64,000 nt of DNA from Clostridium kluyveri (GCF_001902295.1 NZ_CP018335.1:3472001-3536000), one strand, 5' to 3'. Counted from the first letter of the stretch, positions 7,919-16,556 are shown. Numbers and translations are program-made. Notes: a model not told the origin generated them from the sequence alone.

Positions 7919-8692
7919 TTGACAATTAAAGTTAATAATGTTTCTAAAGTATACGAAATCAGAGGAAAAAAGAAAGTTCTGGTATTAAAAGATGTAAATT
8001 TAACAGTTAATACAAATGAATTTACCTGCATTTTAGGTCCCTCAGGCTGCGGAAAAAGCACGTTATTAAGAATAATTGCAGGACTTGATTCATCCACAGA
8101 AGGAACTGTTCAAATAGATGAACAAACTATAACTGAACCAAATAAAAATAGTTCTGTAGTTTTTCAAGACTATGCATTATTTCCCTGGAGAACTGTTGTA
8201 CAAAATGTAGAATTTGGGCTTATATTAAGAAAAGTGCCGCGAAAAGAAGCTAAAGAAAAAGCATTAAAATACCTAAATATTGTTAATATGAGTGAATTTA
8301 AAGATCAATATATACACCAGCTATCTGGAGGAATGAAACAAAGAGTGGCTATTGCAAGGGCTCTGGTAATGGAACCTAAAATTCTTTTAATGGATGAACC
8401 CTTTGGTGCATTGGACACATTTACCAGGATTCAATTACAAGACGAACTAATTAACATATGCAAAAATAGAGAACTAAGTGTGGTGTTTGTTACACATGAC
8501 ATTGATGAAGCCATTTATCTGGGAGATAAAATTGCCATTATGAAATCTAATCCAGGTAACATAAATTCCTTAATAGAGATACCATTAATCAAACCGAGAA
8601 ATCGAACACATTACAATTTTACACATTATAGAAATCTTATATACAAAGAATTTTCATTAGTAAAAGAATTTGAACCTGAATATAACATTTAA
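7919..8692 (+). CDS. SsuB/TauB-type ABC transporter ATPase
   Basis: ATPase of the importer, 257 residues. I start at TTG 7919 because the longer frame begins at TTG 7904 inside the Shine-Dalgarno GGAGGTG itself. Walker A GPSGCGKST, Q-loop VVFQDYALFPW, signature LSGGMKQR, Walker B ILLMDEPFGALD and switch FVTHDIDEA are all intact. The C-terminal region (NPGNINSLIEIPLIKPRNR) matches the NitT/TauT ATPase tail. Confidence 0.92.
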   Translation: MTIKVNNVSKVYEIRGKKKVLVLKDVNLTVNTNEFTCILGPSGCGKSTLLRIIAGLDSSTEGTVQIDEQTITEPNKNSSVVFQDYALFPWRTVVQNVEFGLILRKVPRKEAKEKALKYLNIVNMSEFKDQYIHQLSGGMKQRVAIARALVMEPKILLMDEPFGALDTFTRIQLQDELINICKNRELSVVFVTHDIDEAIYLGDKIAIMKSNPGNINSLIEIPLIKPRNRTHYNFTHYRNLIYKEFSLVKEFEPEYNI

Positions 8693-8713
8693 CTTTGGGA
8701 GGTTGAGAAAATA

Positions 8714-10564
8714 ATGAATTTAGAAACTATAAATGCTGATGTGGTTATTCTAGGTGGTGGAAGTGCCGGCACAATTGCAGCAATTAAGGCAAAAGAAAAA
8801 AATCCTGATGCTTCGGTAGTAGTGTTAGATAAAGGACCAATAGAAACTTCTGGAGCAATAGGGAGAGGAATGGATGCCCTTAATATTGTAGCATCGCCTG
8901 GATACTCTACACCAGAAAATGTCGTAGAGGCCCTAACTAAGGTTACTGAAGGCGTTTTAGATCAAGAAACAGCTTATGTACTTGGAGAAAAAAGTTTTCA
9001 AGTAATAAAGGATTTAGAAGATTATACAGAAAGAAAACCTGGCGACTTATTTCCAATTGATGAAAATGGAAACTATAAAGTGAACTACCTTCATCCAGTG
9101 GATCATCCATTATATCTTGCAATGGATGGAGAGGATATAAAAAGAGGACTAGCCAAAAGAGTTAGAGATTTAGGCGTTAAAGTTTTTGATTTTACACCAG
9201 CTGTAAAATTATTTACAACCCACGGAGAGGTTTCAGGTATACTTGCATTTAATATTCGCACAGGACAAAAATATCTAATAAAAACCCCTACAGTAATCCT
9301 TACAGCAGGAGCAGCCGGTAAATTCGGATTGCCAAGAGATGGATATTTAAGTGGATTATATGAATTTCCTGGAAATACAGGAGAAGGATTTTCACTGGCA
9401 TATCAAGCTGGAGCTAAATTAATCAATCTAGAATGCTTTCAAACTAACCTTTTAATGAAGGACTTTAATGGACCAGCCTGTGGATATGTTGTAATACCAA
9501 GAGGCGGCTATGGAGTAAACGCACTGGGTGAAAAATATTGGACACACGGTTATTGGTCAGGAGATATGTTTTTAGCTGTTTGGCGTGAGTTTACGGAAGG
9601 AAGAGGTCCTGTGTATCTAAAGATGGATCATCTTCCAGAAGAAACAATAGAAGGACTGGAAAAAATCCTCTGGGGAACAGAAAGAACAACTCGAGGTTTG
9701 TTCCATGAACAAAGAGGAGAAGACTATAGAAGATGGGATTCAGTAGAACAGGGAATGGAAGAAATCACTTTATGTAGTGGTCATAGTATGTCGGGAATAA
9801 AGGTGAATAAATATGCAGAAACCAGCATACCAGGACTATATGCAGCTGGAGATTGTGCGTCAGTTCCACATCAATATCTCACTGGAGCATTTGTATTTGG
9901 CAGCATAGCCGGCCAGCGTGCAGTAGAATATGCAAGATCACATAAGTCAAAAGAAATAGATGTAGATTTAAAAGAAGTTATTGAAGAAATAGAAAGTCCT
10001 ATAAAATTAGAAGTTGGGTTATCAGTTCAAGATGTTGAATATAAAATCAGATCTAAAATAAGCCAATACCTGACACCACCAAAAAGTGATCCACTCATGA
10101 AAAAATTGCTCTGGTGGATTGATAGAATAAGAAGAGAAGATATACCTAGGATAAAAGTTGACGACTATCATAATCTCATAAAGGTTACTGAAGTTAAAAG
10201 TATTTTAGATTGTGCAGAAATGGCAGCAAAAGCTTCACTGTATAGAACAGAAAGCAGATGGGGACTTGGCCATTATCGTTTAGCATATCCCGAAAGAGAT
10301 AGTGAGTGGGATAACAAATGGGTAGTAATACAAAAAAATCAAGAAACTAAAGAAATGACATTATCTAAAGAAACAGTTCCCCCACACAAATGGAAATTCG
10401 AAGAAAGATTAGAATACGAATATCCAGTATTTAATTTGAATATAGGAAAGGGATATGTTCCTCCTGAAAATGACAATAGAGATTCTTGGATAGAAGAAAA
10501 GGTTAAGAGAGAAGGATTCGTTATTCCTAAGAGAATTATTCCAGGAGGTAAAGAAAATGAGTAA
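8714..10564 (+). CDS. AprA-like FAD-dependent reductase, large subunit
   Basis: Flavoprotein of the fumarate reductase/adenylylsulfate reductase superfamily, 616 residues. The N-terminal FAD site is DVVILGGGSAGTIAAIKA. TSGAIGRGMDALNI resembles the AprA substrate/flavin segment. SGHSMSG followed by GLYAAGDCASVPHQYLTGAF repeats the AprA-style histidine and FAD-closing motifs. The next gene encodes a two-cluster ferredoxin and overlaps by 8 bp, as expected of an AprAB heterodimer. No ATP sulfurylase or Dsr genes are nearby, so sulfate respiration is unlikely. The substrate is unknown and may be whatever the SsuABC-like importer brings in. Dissimilarity to true AprA was judged by eye. Confidence 0.8.
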   Translation: MNLETINADVVILGGGSAGTIAAIKAKEKNPDASVVVLDKGPIETSGAIGRGMDALNIVASPGYSTPENVVEALTKVTEGVLDQETAYVLGEKSFQVIKDLEDYTERKPGDLFPIDENGNYKVNYLHPVDHPLYLAMDGEDIKRGLAKRVRDLGVKVFDFTPAVKLFTTHGEVSGILAFNIRTGQKYLIKTPTVILTAGAAGKFGLPRDGYLSGLYEFPGNTGEGFSLAYQAGAKLINLECFQTNLLMKDFNGPACGYVVIPRGGYGVNALGEKYWTHGYWSGDMFLAVWREFTEGRGPVYLKMDHLPEETIEGLEKILWGTERTTRGLFHEQRGEDYRRWDSVEQGMEEITLCSGHSMSGIKVNKYAETSIPGLYAAGDCASVPHQYLTGAFVFGSIAGQRAVEYARSHKSKEIDVDLKEVIEEIESPIKLEVGLSVQDVEYKIRSKISQYLTPPKSDPLMKKLLWWIDRIRREDIPRIKVDDYHNLIKVTEVKSILDCAEMAAKASLYRTESRWGLGHYRLAYPERDSEWDNKWVVIQKNQETKEMTLSKETVPPHKWKFEERLEYEYPVFNLNIGKGYVPPENDNRDSWIEEKVKREGFVIPKRIIPGGKENE

Positions 10565-10784
10565 AAACACTAAAAGGAGTTATCAATGGATAAGCTTTGA
10601 CAAGGATAAGTGCATTTCATGCAATAAATGCGTTGATTATTGTCCCAGAGATGTTTTAAGACTTGGAGAGGATGGAATACCTTTCATGAAGTATAAAGAT
10701 GACTGCTGGTATTGCGATGTATGCTCATATATTTGTCCTAAAGGTGCTGTTAAATTAGAAGAAGTTCCATATTTAATCAAATAA
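10557..10784 (+). CDS. AprB-like ferredoxin subunit with two [4Fe-4S] motifs
   Basis: A 75-residue iron-sulfur protein. It has two cluster motifs, CISCNKCVDYCP (about residues 19-30) and CWYCDVCSYICP (about 49-60). The second, with the following KGAVKLEEVPYLIK, resembles AprB. Canonical AprB is about twice this length and has a C-terminal tail wrapping AprA; that tail is absent here. AGGAGGT lies inside the end of the flavoprotein gene, and the ATGA-type overlap implies translational coupling. It should pass electrons to the FAD of its partner. Confidence 0.85.
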   Translation: MSKNTKRSYQWISFDKDKCISCNKCVDYCPRDVLRLGEDGIPFMKYKDDCWYCDVCSYICPKGAVKLEEVPYLIK

Positions 10785-10805
10785 TAGAGTCTATAAAAAT
10801 AATGA

Positions 10806-10884
10806 ATTCCCCTCCCATAATATATGACGAATAATTACCAAATAAATTGGCAAACTATAAAAAAATATATTTTAGGAGGGGAAT
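10806..10884 (+). promoter_or_regulatory. Long-range pairing that can mask a ribosome-binding site
   Basis: ATTCCCCTCC (10806-10815) is the exact complement of GGAGGGGAAT (10875-10884), which contains the Shine-Dalgarno site of the next gene. If both are on one transcript the 10-bp helix would hide that site. No terminator separates this gap from the AprB-like gene. Confidence 0.4.
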
Positions 10885-10887
10885 AAA

Positions 10888-11505
10888 ATGTTAAAAAAGA
10901 ATATTAAAATAATAGCTGCTCTAACTATTTTAACTTCATTAAATATTAATTGCATCACAGTTAATGCTTCATCAGCTAAAAATGTATCTAAAGTAAGTGA
11001 AATCACCACACCATCAAAAAATAATAATCATAAACATTTGGATTACAAGTCCCGCCTTGATGAACTGGTAAAAAATAATGTCATAACTGCCCAGCAAGAA
11101 AATGCAGCACTGGACTTAATAAAATCCAATGATTTTCATAAATTTATGAAAAAAAATCATGAGTGTTCAAAAAATAAATTAGACACTCTAGTGGAAAAAG
11201 GTACCTTAACCAAAGAACAGAAATCTTCCATAAAGAAAGTGATCTCCTCTTCCAAAAAGCAGGGAAAAAATTTTAGAAGTTCTATCAATAACGGATTGGA
11301 TGAGTTAGTAAACAACGGAACCCTAACTAAAGACCAAAAGACAGAAGTGGAAAATTTATTTCGTTCCTGTAGAAAAGAACGTATTGACAACCTAAACGCA
11401 TTTTTCAAACAAAAATTTGATACTCTTGTAAAGAACGGAACAATAACACAACAACAGGAAGAGGCCATAATCAAAAGTTTGATACCATTTAATCATAATT
11501 CGTAA
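10888..11505 (+). CDS. Secreted protein with four short repeats
   Basis: 205 residues, family not recognised with confidence. A signal peptide ends near residue 28 (VNA-SSA). The mature part is lysine-rich and repeats a motif of the form xLDxLVxNGTLTxxQ about every 40 residues: RLDELVKNNVITAQQ, KLDTLVEKGTLTKEQ, GLDELVNNGTLTKDQ and KFDTLVKNGTITQQQ. Each is predicted helical, so the protein may be an extended helical chain. AGGAGGGG precedes the ATG. It lies 103 bp after the AprB-like gene and could be co-transcribed, but nothing in the sequence ties it to that pathway. Confidence 0.75.
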   Translation: MLKKNIKIIAALTILTSLNINCITVNASSAKNVSKVSEITTPSKNNNHKHLDYKSRLDELVKNNVITAQQENAALDLIKSNDFHKFMKKNHECSKNKLDTLVEKGTLTKEQKSSIKKVISSSKKQGKNFRSSINNGLDELVNNGTLTKDQKTEVENLFRSCRKERIDNLNAFFKQKFDTLVKNGTITQQQEEAIIKSLIPFNHNS

Positions 11506-11742
11506 CAGCCATATTTCCTTGACACTTTAGAGCGCGTGTGCCTTCATCAATCTGGCTACACGCTTTACTGGCTTTTTGATCATCAGGTAGATTTTTAGTT
11601 ATCTGAGGTGAACCATAGATTCTATGACTCTTGTAATATACGCCTAATTCCTTTGCCATTAAACTTGTCGTTATTTCACCAGCTAATACTCTTGCAACTG
11701 TTTCTTCCTTAAATGCTTTAAATGCTTTATCGAATTTTTCCC
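11506..11742 (-). pseudogene. IS3-family transposase remnant (OrfA head joined to OrfB piece)
   Basis: On the minus strand one frame reads KFDKAFKAFKEETVARVLAG, then EITTSLMAKELGV, the N-terminal helix-turn-helix of an IS3-type OrfA. It passes directly into YYKSHRIYGSPQITKNL and QKASKAC, which resembles the OrfB segment before the catalytic core. Everything between is missing and no DDE residues remain. A GAGGGG site survives in front but the start codon looks lost (ATT where ATG is expected). It is a deletion derivative abutting the stop codon of the secreted repeat protein. Confidence 0.65.
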
Positions 11743-11843
11743 CTCTATTCTATCTTAAATTTACAATATTTACTTTATTTTAACACATTTGTATACAAAA
11801 AAATGATATTATTATTTAGACTTCATAATTATTTTTATATTTG

Positions 11844-11872
11844 TTGTTGGCTTTATAAATATTAGCTATAAT
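11844..11872 (+). promoter_or_regulatory. Promoter of the FtsX/LolD-type ABC operon
   Basis: TTGTTG (11844-11849) and TATAAT (11867-11872) are separated by exactly 17 bp, about 75 bp before the permease start. Confidence 0.6.
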
Positions 11873-11949
11873 TATAGGTAAGGTATCTAAAAAGCAGATT
11901 TTTCTATAATTTCAGATATGAAATAATAAATGTAATTTAGGAGGTTATA

Positions 11950-13104
11950 ATGTTTGCAGCGTTTAAAATAGCCTGGAAATTTTTAAAACACAGTAAAATA
12001 CAGACTTTTGTTATAATACTTGGCATAGCCGTGGGGGTTTCTGTTCAGATTTTTATAGGGCTTTTAAGCAGTGGACTTGAAAATACCATTTTAAATAAAA
12101 TTATTGCGGACTCCTCTCAGGTTACAGTTTACTCTCATAGTGGAGGTATTGAAAATTGGCAGGACAAAAAAATCGACATTATAAAAGGGGATTCAAATGT
12201 AAATCATATAGCACCTGTGGCTGATTGCCAGGCTTTTATCAAACTTGAAAATGCAAATCAGCCAGTTCAGATGAGAGGCTTTATTCCTGGAGATGTAAGT
12301 GAATTATATGGTATGAAATATAATATATATGAGGGAAAGATGTATGAAAGTGCAGGACAAGTTATCGTAGGAAAAGACTTAAAAGAAAGATTGGGTCTTA
12401 AATTAGGAGATAATATTGACATATTTACTGTAAGCGGAAAAAAATTAACTTTGAATGTAGTAGGTTTTTTTGATTTGGGTGCCTCTAAGATAAATGTTAC
12501 CTGGGTTATTACGGATTTAACTGCAGTGCAGCAGTTGATTGGCTTTGGTGATAAAGTTACTTCTATAGAAATAGGAGTGAAGGATATATATAATGCGGAT
12601 CTAGAGGCAAAAGCTATAGAAAAAGTACTTTCTGATGAAAACTTAAAAGTTCAAAACTGGAAAGATCAAAATCAATTTTTAGCCAGTGGTATGATTGGCC
12701 AAAAAATTTGTACTCTTATAATCCAATTTTTTGTACTTCTTGCCGCTGTTCTTAGCATTATAAGTATACTTGGTATAAGTGTAGTTCAAAAATATAAACA
12801 GATAGGAATATTGAAAGCCATGGGAATAAGGGACAGCAGTGCAGGTTTTATATTCTTTGTACAAGCATTTATTCTAGGAGTATTGGGCACAGCATTAGGG
12901 TTGTTTTTTACATGGATTTATATAAAGGGGTTTAATAGGTATATAGTTAATTCTAAGGGATTACCTTTAGTTGATATAATTGTAAACTATAGGTTTATTG
13001 AACTATCATGTGCTATTGACATAGCTGCTTCAACTTTTGCAGCATTTTTCCCTGCACTTAAATCTTTTAGACTTAATCCTGTGGAGGTAATAAAAAATGG
13101 ATAA
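11950..13104 (+). CDS. FtsX-like (MacB/LolC-type) ABC transporter permease
   Basis: Membrane protein of 384 residues with the MacB/FtsX layout: one N-terminal membrane helix (about residues 18-40, VIILGIAVGVSVQIFIGLL), a large extracytoplasmic MacB periplasmic-core-like domain (about 45-250), and three C-terminal helices ending in SFRLNPVEVIKNG. That last segment matches the family's terminal motif. AGGAGG precedes the ATG. It overlaps the ATPase gene by 8 bp, so the two form a complete exporter or mechanotransducer. Substrate unknown; relatives handle lipoproteins, peptides or signals. Confidence 0.88.
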   Translation: MFAAFKIAWKFLKHSKIQTFVIILGIAVGVSVQIFIGLLSSGLENTILNKIIADSSQVTVYSHSGGIENWQDKKIDIIKGDSNVNHIAPVADCQAFIKLENANQPVQMRGFIPGDVSELYGMKYNIYEGKMYESAGQVIVGKDLKERLGLKLGDNIDIFTVSGKKLTLNVVGFFDLGASKINVTWVITDLTAVQQLIGFGDKVTSIEIGVKDIYNADLEAKAIEKVLSDENLKVQNWKDQNQFLASGMIGQKICTLIIQFFVLLAAVLSIISILGISVVQKYKQIGILKAMGIRDSSAGFIFFVQAFILGVLGTALGLFFTWIYIKGFNRYIVNSKGLPLVDIIVNYRFIELSCAIDIAASTFAAFFPALKSFRLNPVEVIKNG

Positions 13105-13783
13105 TATTATAGAACTTAAAAATGTTAGTAAAGTTTTTGGGTGGAGAATTAAAAATAAAGTTTTATATGGCATTAGCTTATCTATACCAAAAGGTTCCTT
13201 TAATTCCATAATAGGGGCATCAGGGAGTGGGAAAACTACTTTATTAAATATAATGGGTATTTTAGATAATCCCACAGAAGGTAAGGTCTATATTGAAGGG
13301 AAAAATATAAAAGATATGGGTAGGAGGTCTTTGGCTTCTTTTAGAAATACAAATATAGGGTTTATTTTTCAATTTCATTACCTTCTTCCTGAATTTAATG
13401 CTATAGAAAATGTACTTATGCCTTATAGAATAAAGCATTTTCTGTGTGGAAGAAAGGCCAAAGCCAGGGCGGAGGAGCTTCTGGATTTAGTAGGTATTGC
13501 AGATCTTAGAAAAAAGAATGTTTATGATTTATCTGGAGGAGAGCAGCAAAGGGTGGCTATAGCTAGGGCACTTATGAATAAACCTAAAATAATTTTAGCA
13601 GATGAACCTACAGGAAATTTAGATTCTACTAATGCCGGAGAAATATATAATTTATTTAGAAGTATAAATAGCAAATTTGATACAACTTTTATTATTGTAA
13701 CCCACGATGAAAATATAGCAAGTAAAGCGGATAGAATTATAAAGATAAAAGATGGGAAAGTACAAAAAGTAACTGTTACCTGA
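13097..13783 (+). CDS. LolD/MacB-type ABC transporter ATPase
   Basis: ATPase of 228 residues. Walker A GASGSGKTT, Q-loop FIFQFHYLLPEFNAIENV, signature LSGGEQQR, Walker B IILADEPTGNLD and switch IIVTHDENIA are all present. ADEPTGNLDS and the FQFHYLLPEF block are typical of the LolD/MacB/FtsE subfamily, agreeing with its FtsX-like partner, whose stop it overlaps. No two-component system or peptide-resistance gene lies beside it, so its role stays open. Confidence 0.92.
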   Translation: MDNIIELKNVSKVFGWRIKNKVLYGISLSIPKGSFNSIIGASGSGKTTLLNIMGILDNPTEGKVYIEGKNIKDMGRRSLASFRNTNIGFIFQFHYLLPEFNAIENVLMPYRIKHFLCGRKAKARAEELLDLVGIADLRKKNVYDLSGGEQQRVAIARALMNKPKIILADEPTGNLDSTNAGEIYNLFRSINSKFDTTFIIVTHDENIASKADRIIKIKDGKVQKVTVT

Positions 13784-13902
13784 TAATCATAATCAAGATT
13801 GTGAATATATTTACTTCTAAGTGTACTAAATTTCTTAATATTAATATATAGTTGCTCTGGTATTAATCCCATATTATAAACAAGTATAAGCCTAGGTGCA
13901 TT

Positions 13903-14244
13903 TTAATTTTTTGAGTTTTTATCTTTATTATCATCAACGGTAATTGAAATAATACCTTTAGTATCTATTGAATTTATAGTTACATCTATTTTACCACTAT
14001 ATCCCTTTTCAAAATAACCTAATAAATAGATTTCATGTTTACTACCTTGATTATCAAAATAATACATTACCATATTGCTTTCATCGAAACTTTTAGATAG
14101 CACTAAATTTGTTTTATATTTACTATATTTATCAATATTCTTAATTTTTACATCACTAACAAGTGCAGGAGATTTAATTTTCAGCTCATTTAGGATATAA
14201 ACTCCACTGGGATGCTGATGAATTAACCTGGGATTCCTTGTCAC
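13903..14244 (-). CDS. Hypothetical protein, possibly a gene fragment
   Basis: A 113-residue frame from GTG 14244 with no clear Shine-Dalgarno site. I do not recognise a family. The sequence is lysine- and serine-rich with alternating hydrophobic residues (TNLVLSKSFDESNMVMYYFD; GKIDVTINSID), suggesting a beta-rich domain, and ends KDKNSKN. There is no signal peptide or membrane helix. It may be the C-terminal remnant of a larger surface protein. Treat as uncertain coding. Confidence 0.35.
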   Translation of the reverse strand: MTRNPRLIHQHPSGVYILNELKIKSPALVSDVKIKNIDKYSKYKTNLVLSKSFDESNMVMYYFDNQGSKHEIYLLGYFEKGYSGKIDVTINSIDTKGIISITVDDNKDKNSKN

Positions 14245-14367
14245 AGTTCACGATATGATTATAAGGGAAATTGGATACAAAGCCTTACAAATAAGACCCT
14301 TGATGAAATGTAAGTTTACAAATAATAAGTTGTTGAATACCCAAATTTGGAGATATTATATAATTAA
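14245..14367. other. Gap with no recognised gene
   Basis: About 120 bp between the doubtful minus-strand frame and the pgi promoter. All frames carry stops. I see no RNA gene or repeat. Confidence 0.4.
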
Positions 14368-14396
14368 TTGAGAATATTATCAATATACTCTATAAT
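14368..14396 (+). promoter_or_regulatory. Promoter of glucose-6-phosphate isomerase
   Basis: TTGAGA (14368-14373), a 17-bp spacer, then TATAAT (14391-14396). Transcription would start near 14403, only about 3 bases before the upstream in-frame ATG at 14406. That favours the downstream start at 14463. Confidence 0.7.
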
Positions 14397-14462
14397 ATAT
14401 ATTACATGGTTATAGAATTCAACCTAGACTACAAATCAACTACTGGAGGTGCAAGTAAAGTA

Positions 14463-15800
14463 ATGTTTGAAAAAGATATAAGCTTGGATTTAAGCAATGT
14501 TTATTCTTATGTTAGTCAGTCTGATATATATAAACTACAGCCTTTTGTATCCACTATCCATCACATGATTGAAAATAAAACAGGTGAAGAAAAGGATCTT
14601 TTAGGATGGGTAGATTTACCTGTAAATTATGATAAAGAGGAATTCAACAGGATAAAAATAGCAGCTAAAAAAATTAGAGATACCTCAGATGTATTCATAG
14701 TTATAGGAGTAGGAGGCTCATATCTTGGTGCCAGGGCTGCTATTGAAATGCTTTCCCATACATTTAACAACATTTTACCTAAGGATAAAAGACAGAATCC
14801 TATTATACTTTATGCAGGAAACAATATGAGTTCAACTTATATGAAGGATTTACTGGAGGGCATAGAGGGAATGGATCTATCTATAAATATTATTTCCAAA
14901 TCCGGTACTACCCTAGAACCTTCCCTTGCATTTAGAACCCTTAAAAATCTAATGGAAAGAAAATATGGTAAAGAAGCTTCAAGACATAGAATATATACAA
15001 CTACTGACAGAGAAAAAGGAGCTTTAAAAGCATTATCAGCTAAGGAAGGATACGAAACCTTTGTTATTCCAGACAACATAGGAGGAAGATATTCTGTATT
15101 AACTGCAGTAGGATTACTTCCCATGGCAGTAGCAGGAATCAATATAGAGGATATTATGCAAGGTGCATCAGATGCCAGAGAAGCCTGCAGCAACGAATAT
15201 TTGGATGAAAATGCCGCCTATAGATATGCCGCAGTTAGAAATATATTATTTCAAAAAGGTAAGACGACTGAAATTATGGTAAATTTTGAACCCTGTCTCC
15301 ACTACTTCGGGGAATGGTGGAAACAACTTTTTGGTGAAAGTGAAGGAAAAGATAATAAAGGTATATTCCCTGCAACGGCAGATTTCTCCACAGATTTACA
15401 TTCTATGGGACAATATATACAACAGGGACTTAGAATATTATTTGAAACTTTTATAAGTGTGGGGAAATCCAGAAAAGATATAATCATAGAAAATGACGAA
15501 TACAACTTAGATGGATTAAATTTTATTGCAGGAAAATCAATGGATTTTATAAATCATCAGGCTTTAAAGGGAACTGTACTAGCCCATGGTGACGGAAATG
15601 TTCCCATAATGACTATAAATATACCTGAGCTAACTTCCTATTATTTGGGATATATGGTATATTTTTTTGAAAAAGCTTGTACACTGAGTGGATATTTAAT
15701 GGGAATAAACCCATTTGACCAACCTGGAGTTGAAGCCTATAAGAATAATATGTTTGCTCTTCTTAAAAAACCAGGATACGGTGAAAACAGATTGATATAA
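14463..15800 (+). CDS. pgi: Glucose-6-phosphate isomerase
   Basis: Interconverts glucose 6-phosphate and fructose 6-phosphate in glycolysis and supplies sugar phosphates for the polysaccharide genes downstream. I start at ATG 14463, giving 445 residues, the normal bacterial length. GGAGGTG lies 11 bases before it, whereas ATG 14406 has no ribosome site and sits at the predicted transcription start. Signatures: VIGVGGSYLGARAAIEM, the phosphate-binding SKSGTTLEPSLAF, GGRYSVLTAVGLLPMAVAGI and the C-terminal GVEAYKNNMFALL with the conserved lysine. Single-copy context; the YdcF-like gene follows by 12 bp. Confidence 0.95.
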   Translation: MFEKDISLDLSNVYSYVSQSDIYKLQPFVSTIHHMIENKTGEEKDLLGWVDLPVNYDKEEFNRIKIAAKKIRDTSDVFIVIGVGGSYLGARAAIEMLSHTFNNILPKDKRQNPIILYAGNNMSSTYMKDLLEGIEGMDLSINIISKSGTTLEPSLAFRTLKNLMERKYGKEASRHRIYTTTDREKGALKALSAKEGYETFVIPDNIGGRYSVLTAVGLLPMAVAGINIEDIMQGASDAREACSNEYLDENAAYRYAAVRNILFQKGKTTEIMVNFEPCLHYFGEWWKQLFGESEGKDNKGIFPATADFSTDLHSMGQYIQQGLRILFETFISVGKSRKDIIIENDEYNLDGLNFIAGKSMDFINHQALKGTVLAHGDGNVPIMTINIPELTSYYLGYMVYFFEKACTLSGYLMGINPFDQPGVEAYKNNMFALLKKPGYGENRLI

Positions 15801-15812
15801 AGAGGTGTTATT

Positions 15813-16556
15813 GTGATATATTTTGCTAAGTTCATAACTAGCTTGATTCTTCCTCCTGGCTGCTTTATTATTATACTACTGATTTCAGCCCTGCTTCAAT
15901 ATAAATCTCAAAAGAAAATTCCAAAATTAACAATATCAATAGCTGTCCTAATTTACATGGTTTCAATTCCTCTCACCGCAAATTTAGCAATTCACTCACT
16001 GGAATATACTTTTATTCCTCCCCAAAAACTAGATGGTGATGTAATTATCATGCTTGGTGGAGGTGCTACACTTGATTCCCCTGACTTTAGCGGTACTGGA
16101 GGTCTTTCTGGTTCTGCATCCAGCCGTCTACTAACCGCACTGCGTATACATAATAGAACAAATCTGCCTGTAATTTTATCTGGCGGCAAGGTCTATGCTT
16201 CAACTGGAATAGAATCTGAAATTGCCAAAAGACAATTGCTGGATTTAAATATTGATAAAAATAACATAATAATAGAAAATAGCAGCCGTACTACAACAGA
16301 AAATGCAGAATTTACCGCTAAAATTCTAAATAAATATCACTTTTCAAAACCTATAATAGTAACATCAGCTTTCCATATGAAACGTTCAATGATGAATTTT
16401 TCCAAGACGGCTATACCTTACCCTACTGGCTATTTTACCAATACCCATGTAAGTATAGACCTTAAATCATTTATTCCTTCCTATGATAGTTTCAATACTA
16501 CGGGAATTGCTTTACATGAATATCTTGGAATATTTCAGCTGTGGATTAAAAGTTAG
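15813..16556 (+). CDS. YdcF/SanA/ElyC-like DUF218 membrane protein
   Basis: 247 residues, start GTG behind AGAGGTG. Two N-terminal membrane helices (about residues 8-26 and 36-58) are followed by a DUF218 domain: VIIMLGGGA, a serine-rich SGSASSRLLTALR loop, LPVILSGGK, SSRTTTENAEFTAKIL and VTSAFHMKRSM. This is the ElyC/SanA pattern, a family implicated in envelope maintenance and lipid-carrier recycling in other bacteria. It is probably co-transcribed with pgi. The enzymatic activity of the family is unsettled, so only an envelope role is suggested. Confidence 0.85.
   Translation: MIYFAKFITSLILPPGCFIIILLISALLQYKSQKKIPKLTISIAVLIYMVSIPLTANLAIHSLEYTFIPPQKLDGDVIIMLGGGATLDSPDFSGTGGLSGSASSRLLTALRIHNRTNLPVILSGGKVYASTGIESEIAKRQLLDLNIDKNNIIIENSSRTTTENAEFTAKILNKYHFSKPIIVTSAFHMKRSMMNFSKTAIPYPTGYFTNTHVSIDLKSFIPSYDSFNTTGIALHEYLGIFQLWIKS

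Noticed and set aside
8714..10784. Sulfate-reduction APS reductase
   Set aside because: No sat, dsr or qmo genes are nearby and the AprB-like subunit lacks its tail, so a dissimilatory sulfate role is not supported.
14406..14462. Upstream ATG for glucose-6-phosphate isomerase
   Set aside because: It lies at the predicted transcription start and has no ribosome site; ATG 14463 follows GGAGGTG and gives the usual family length.
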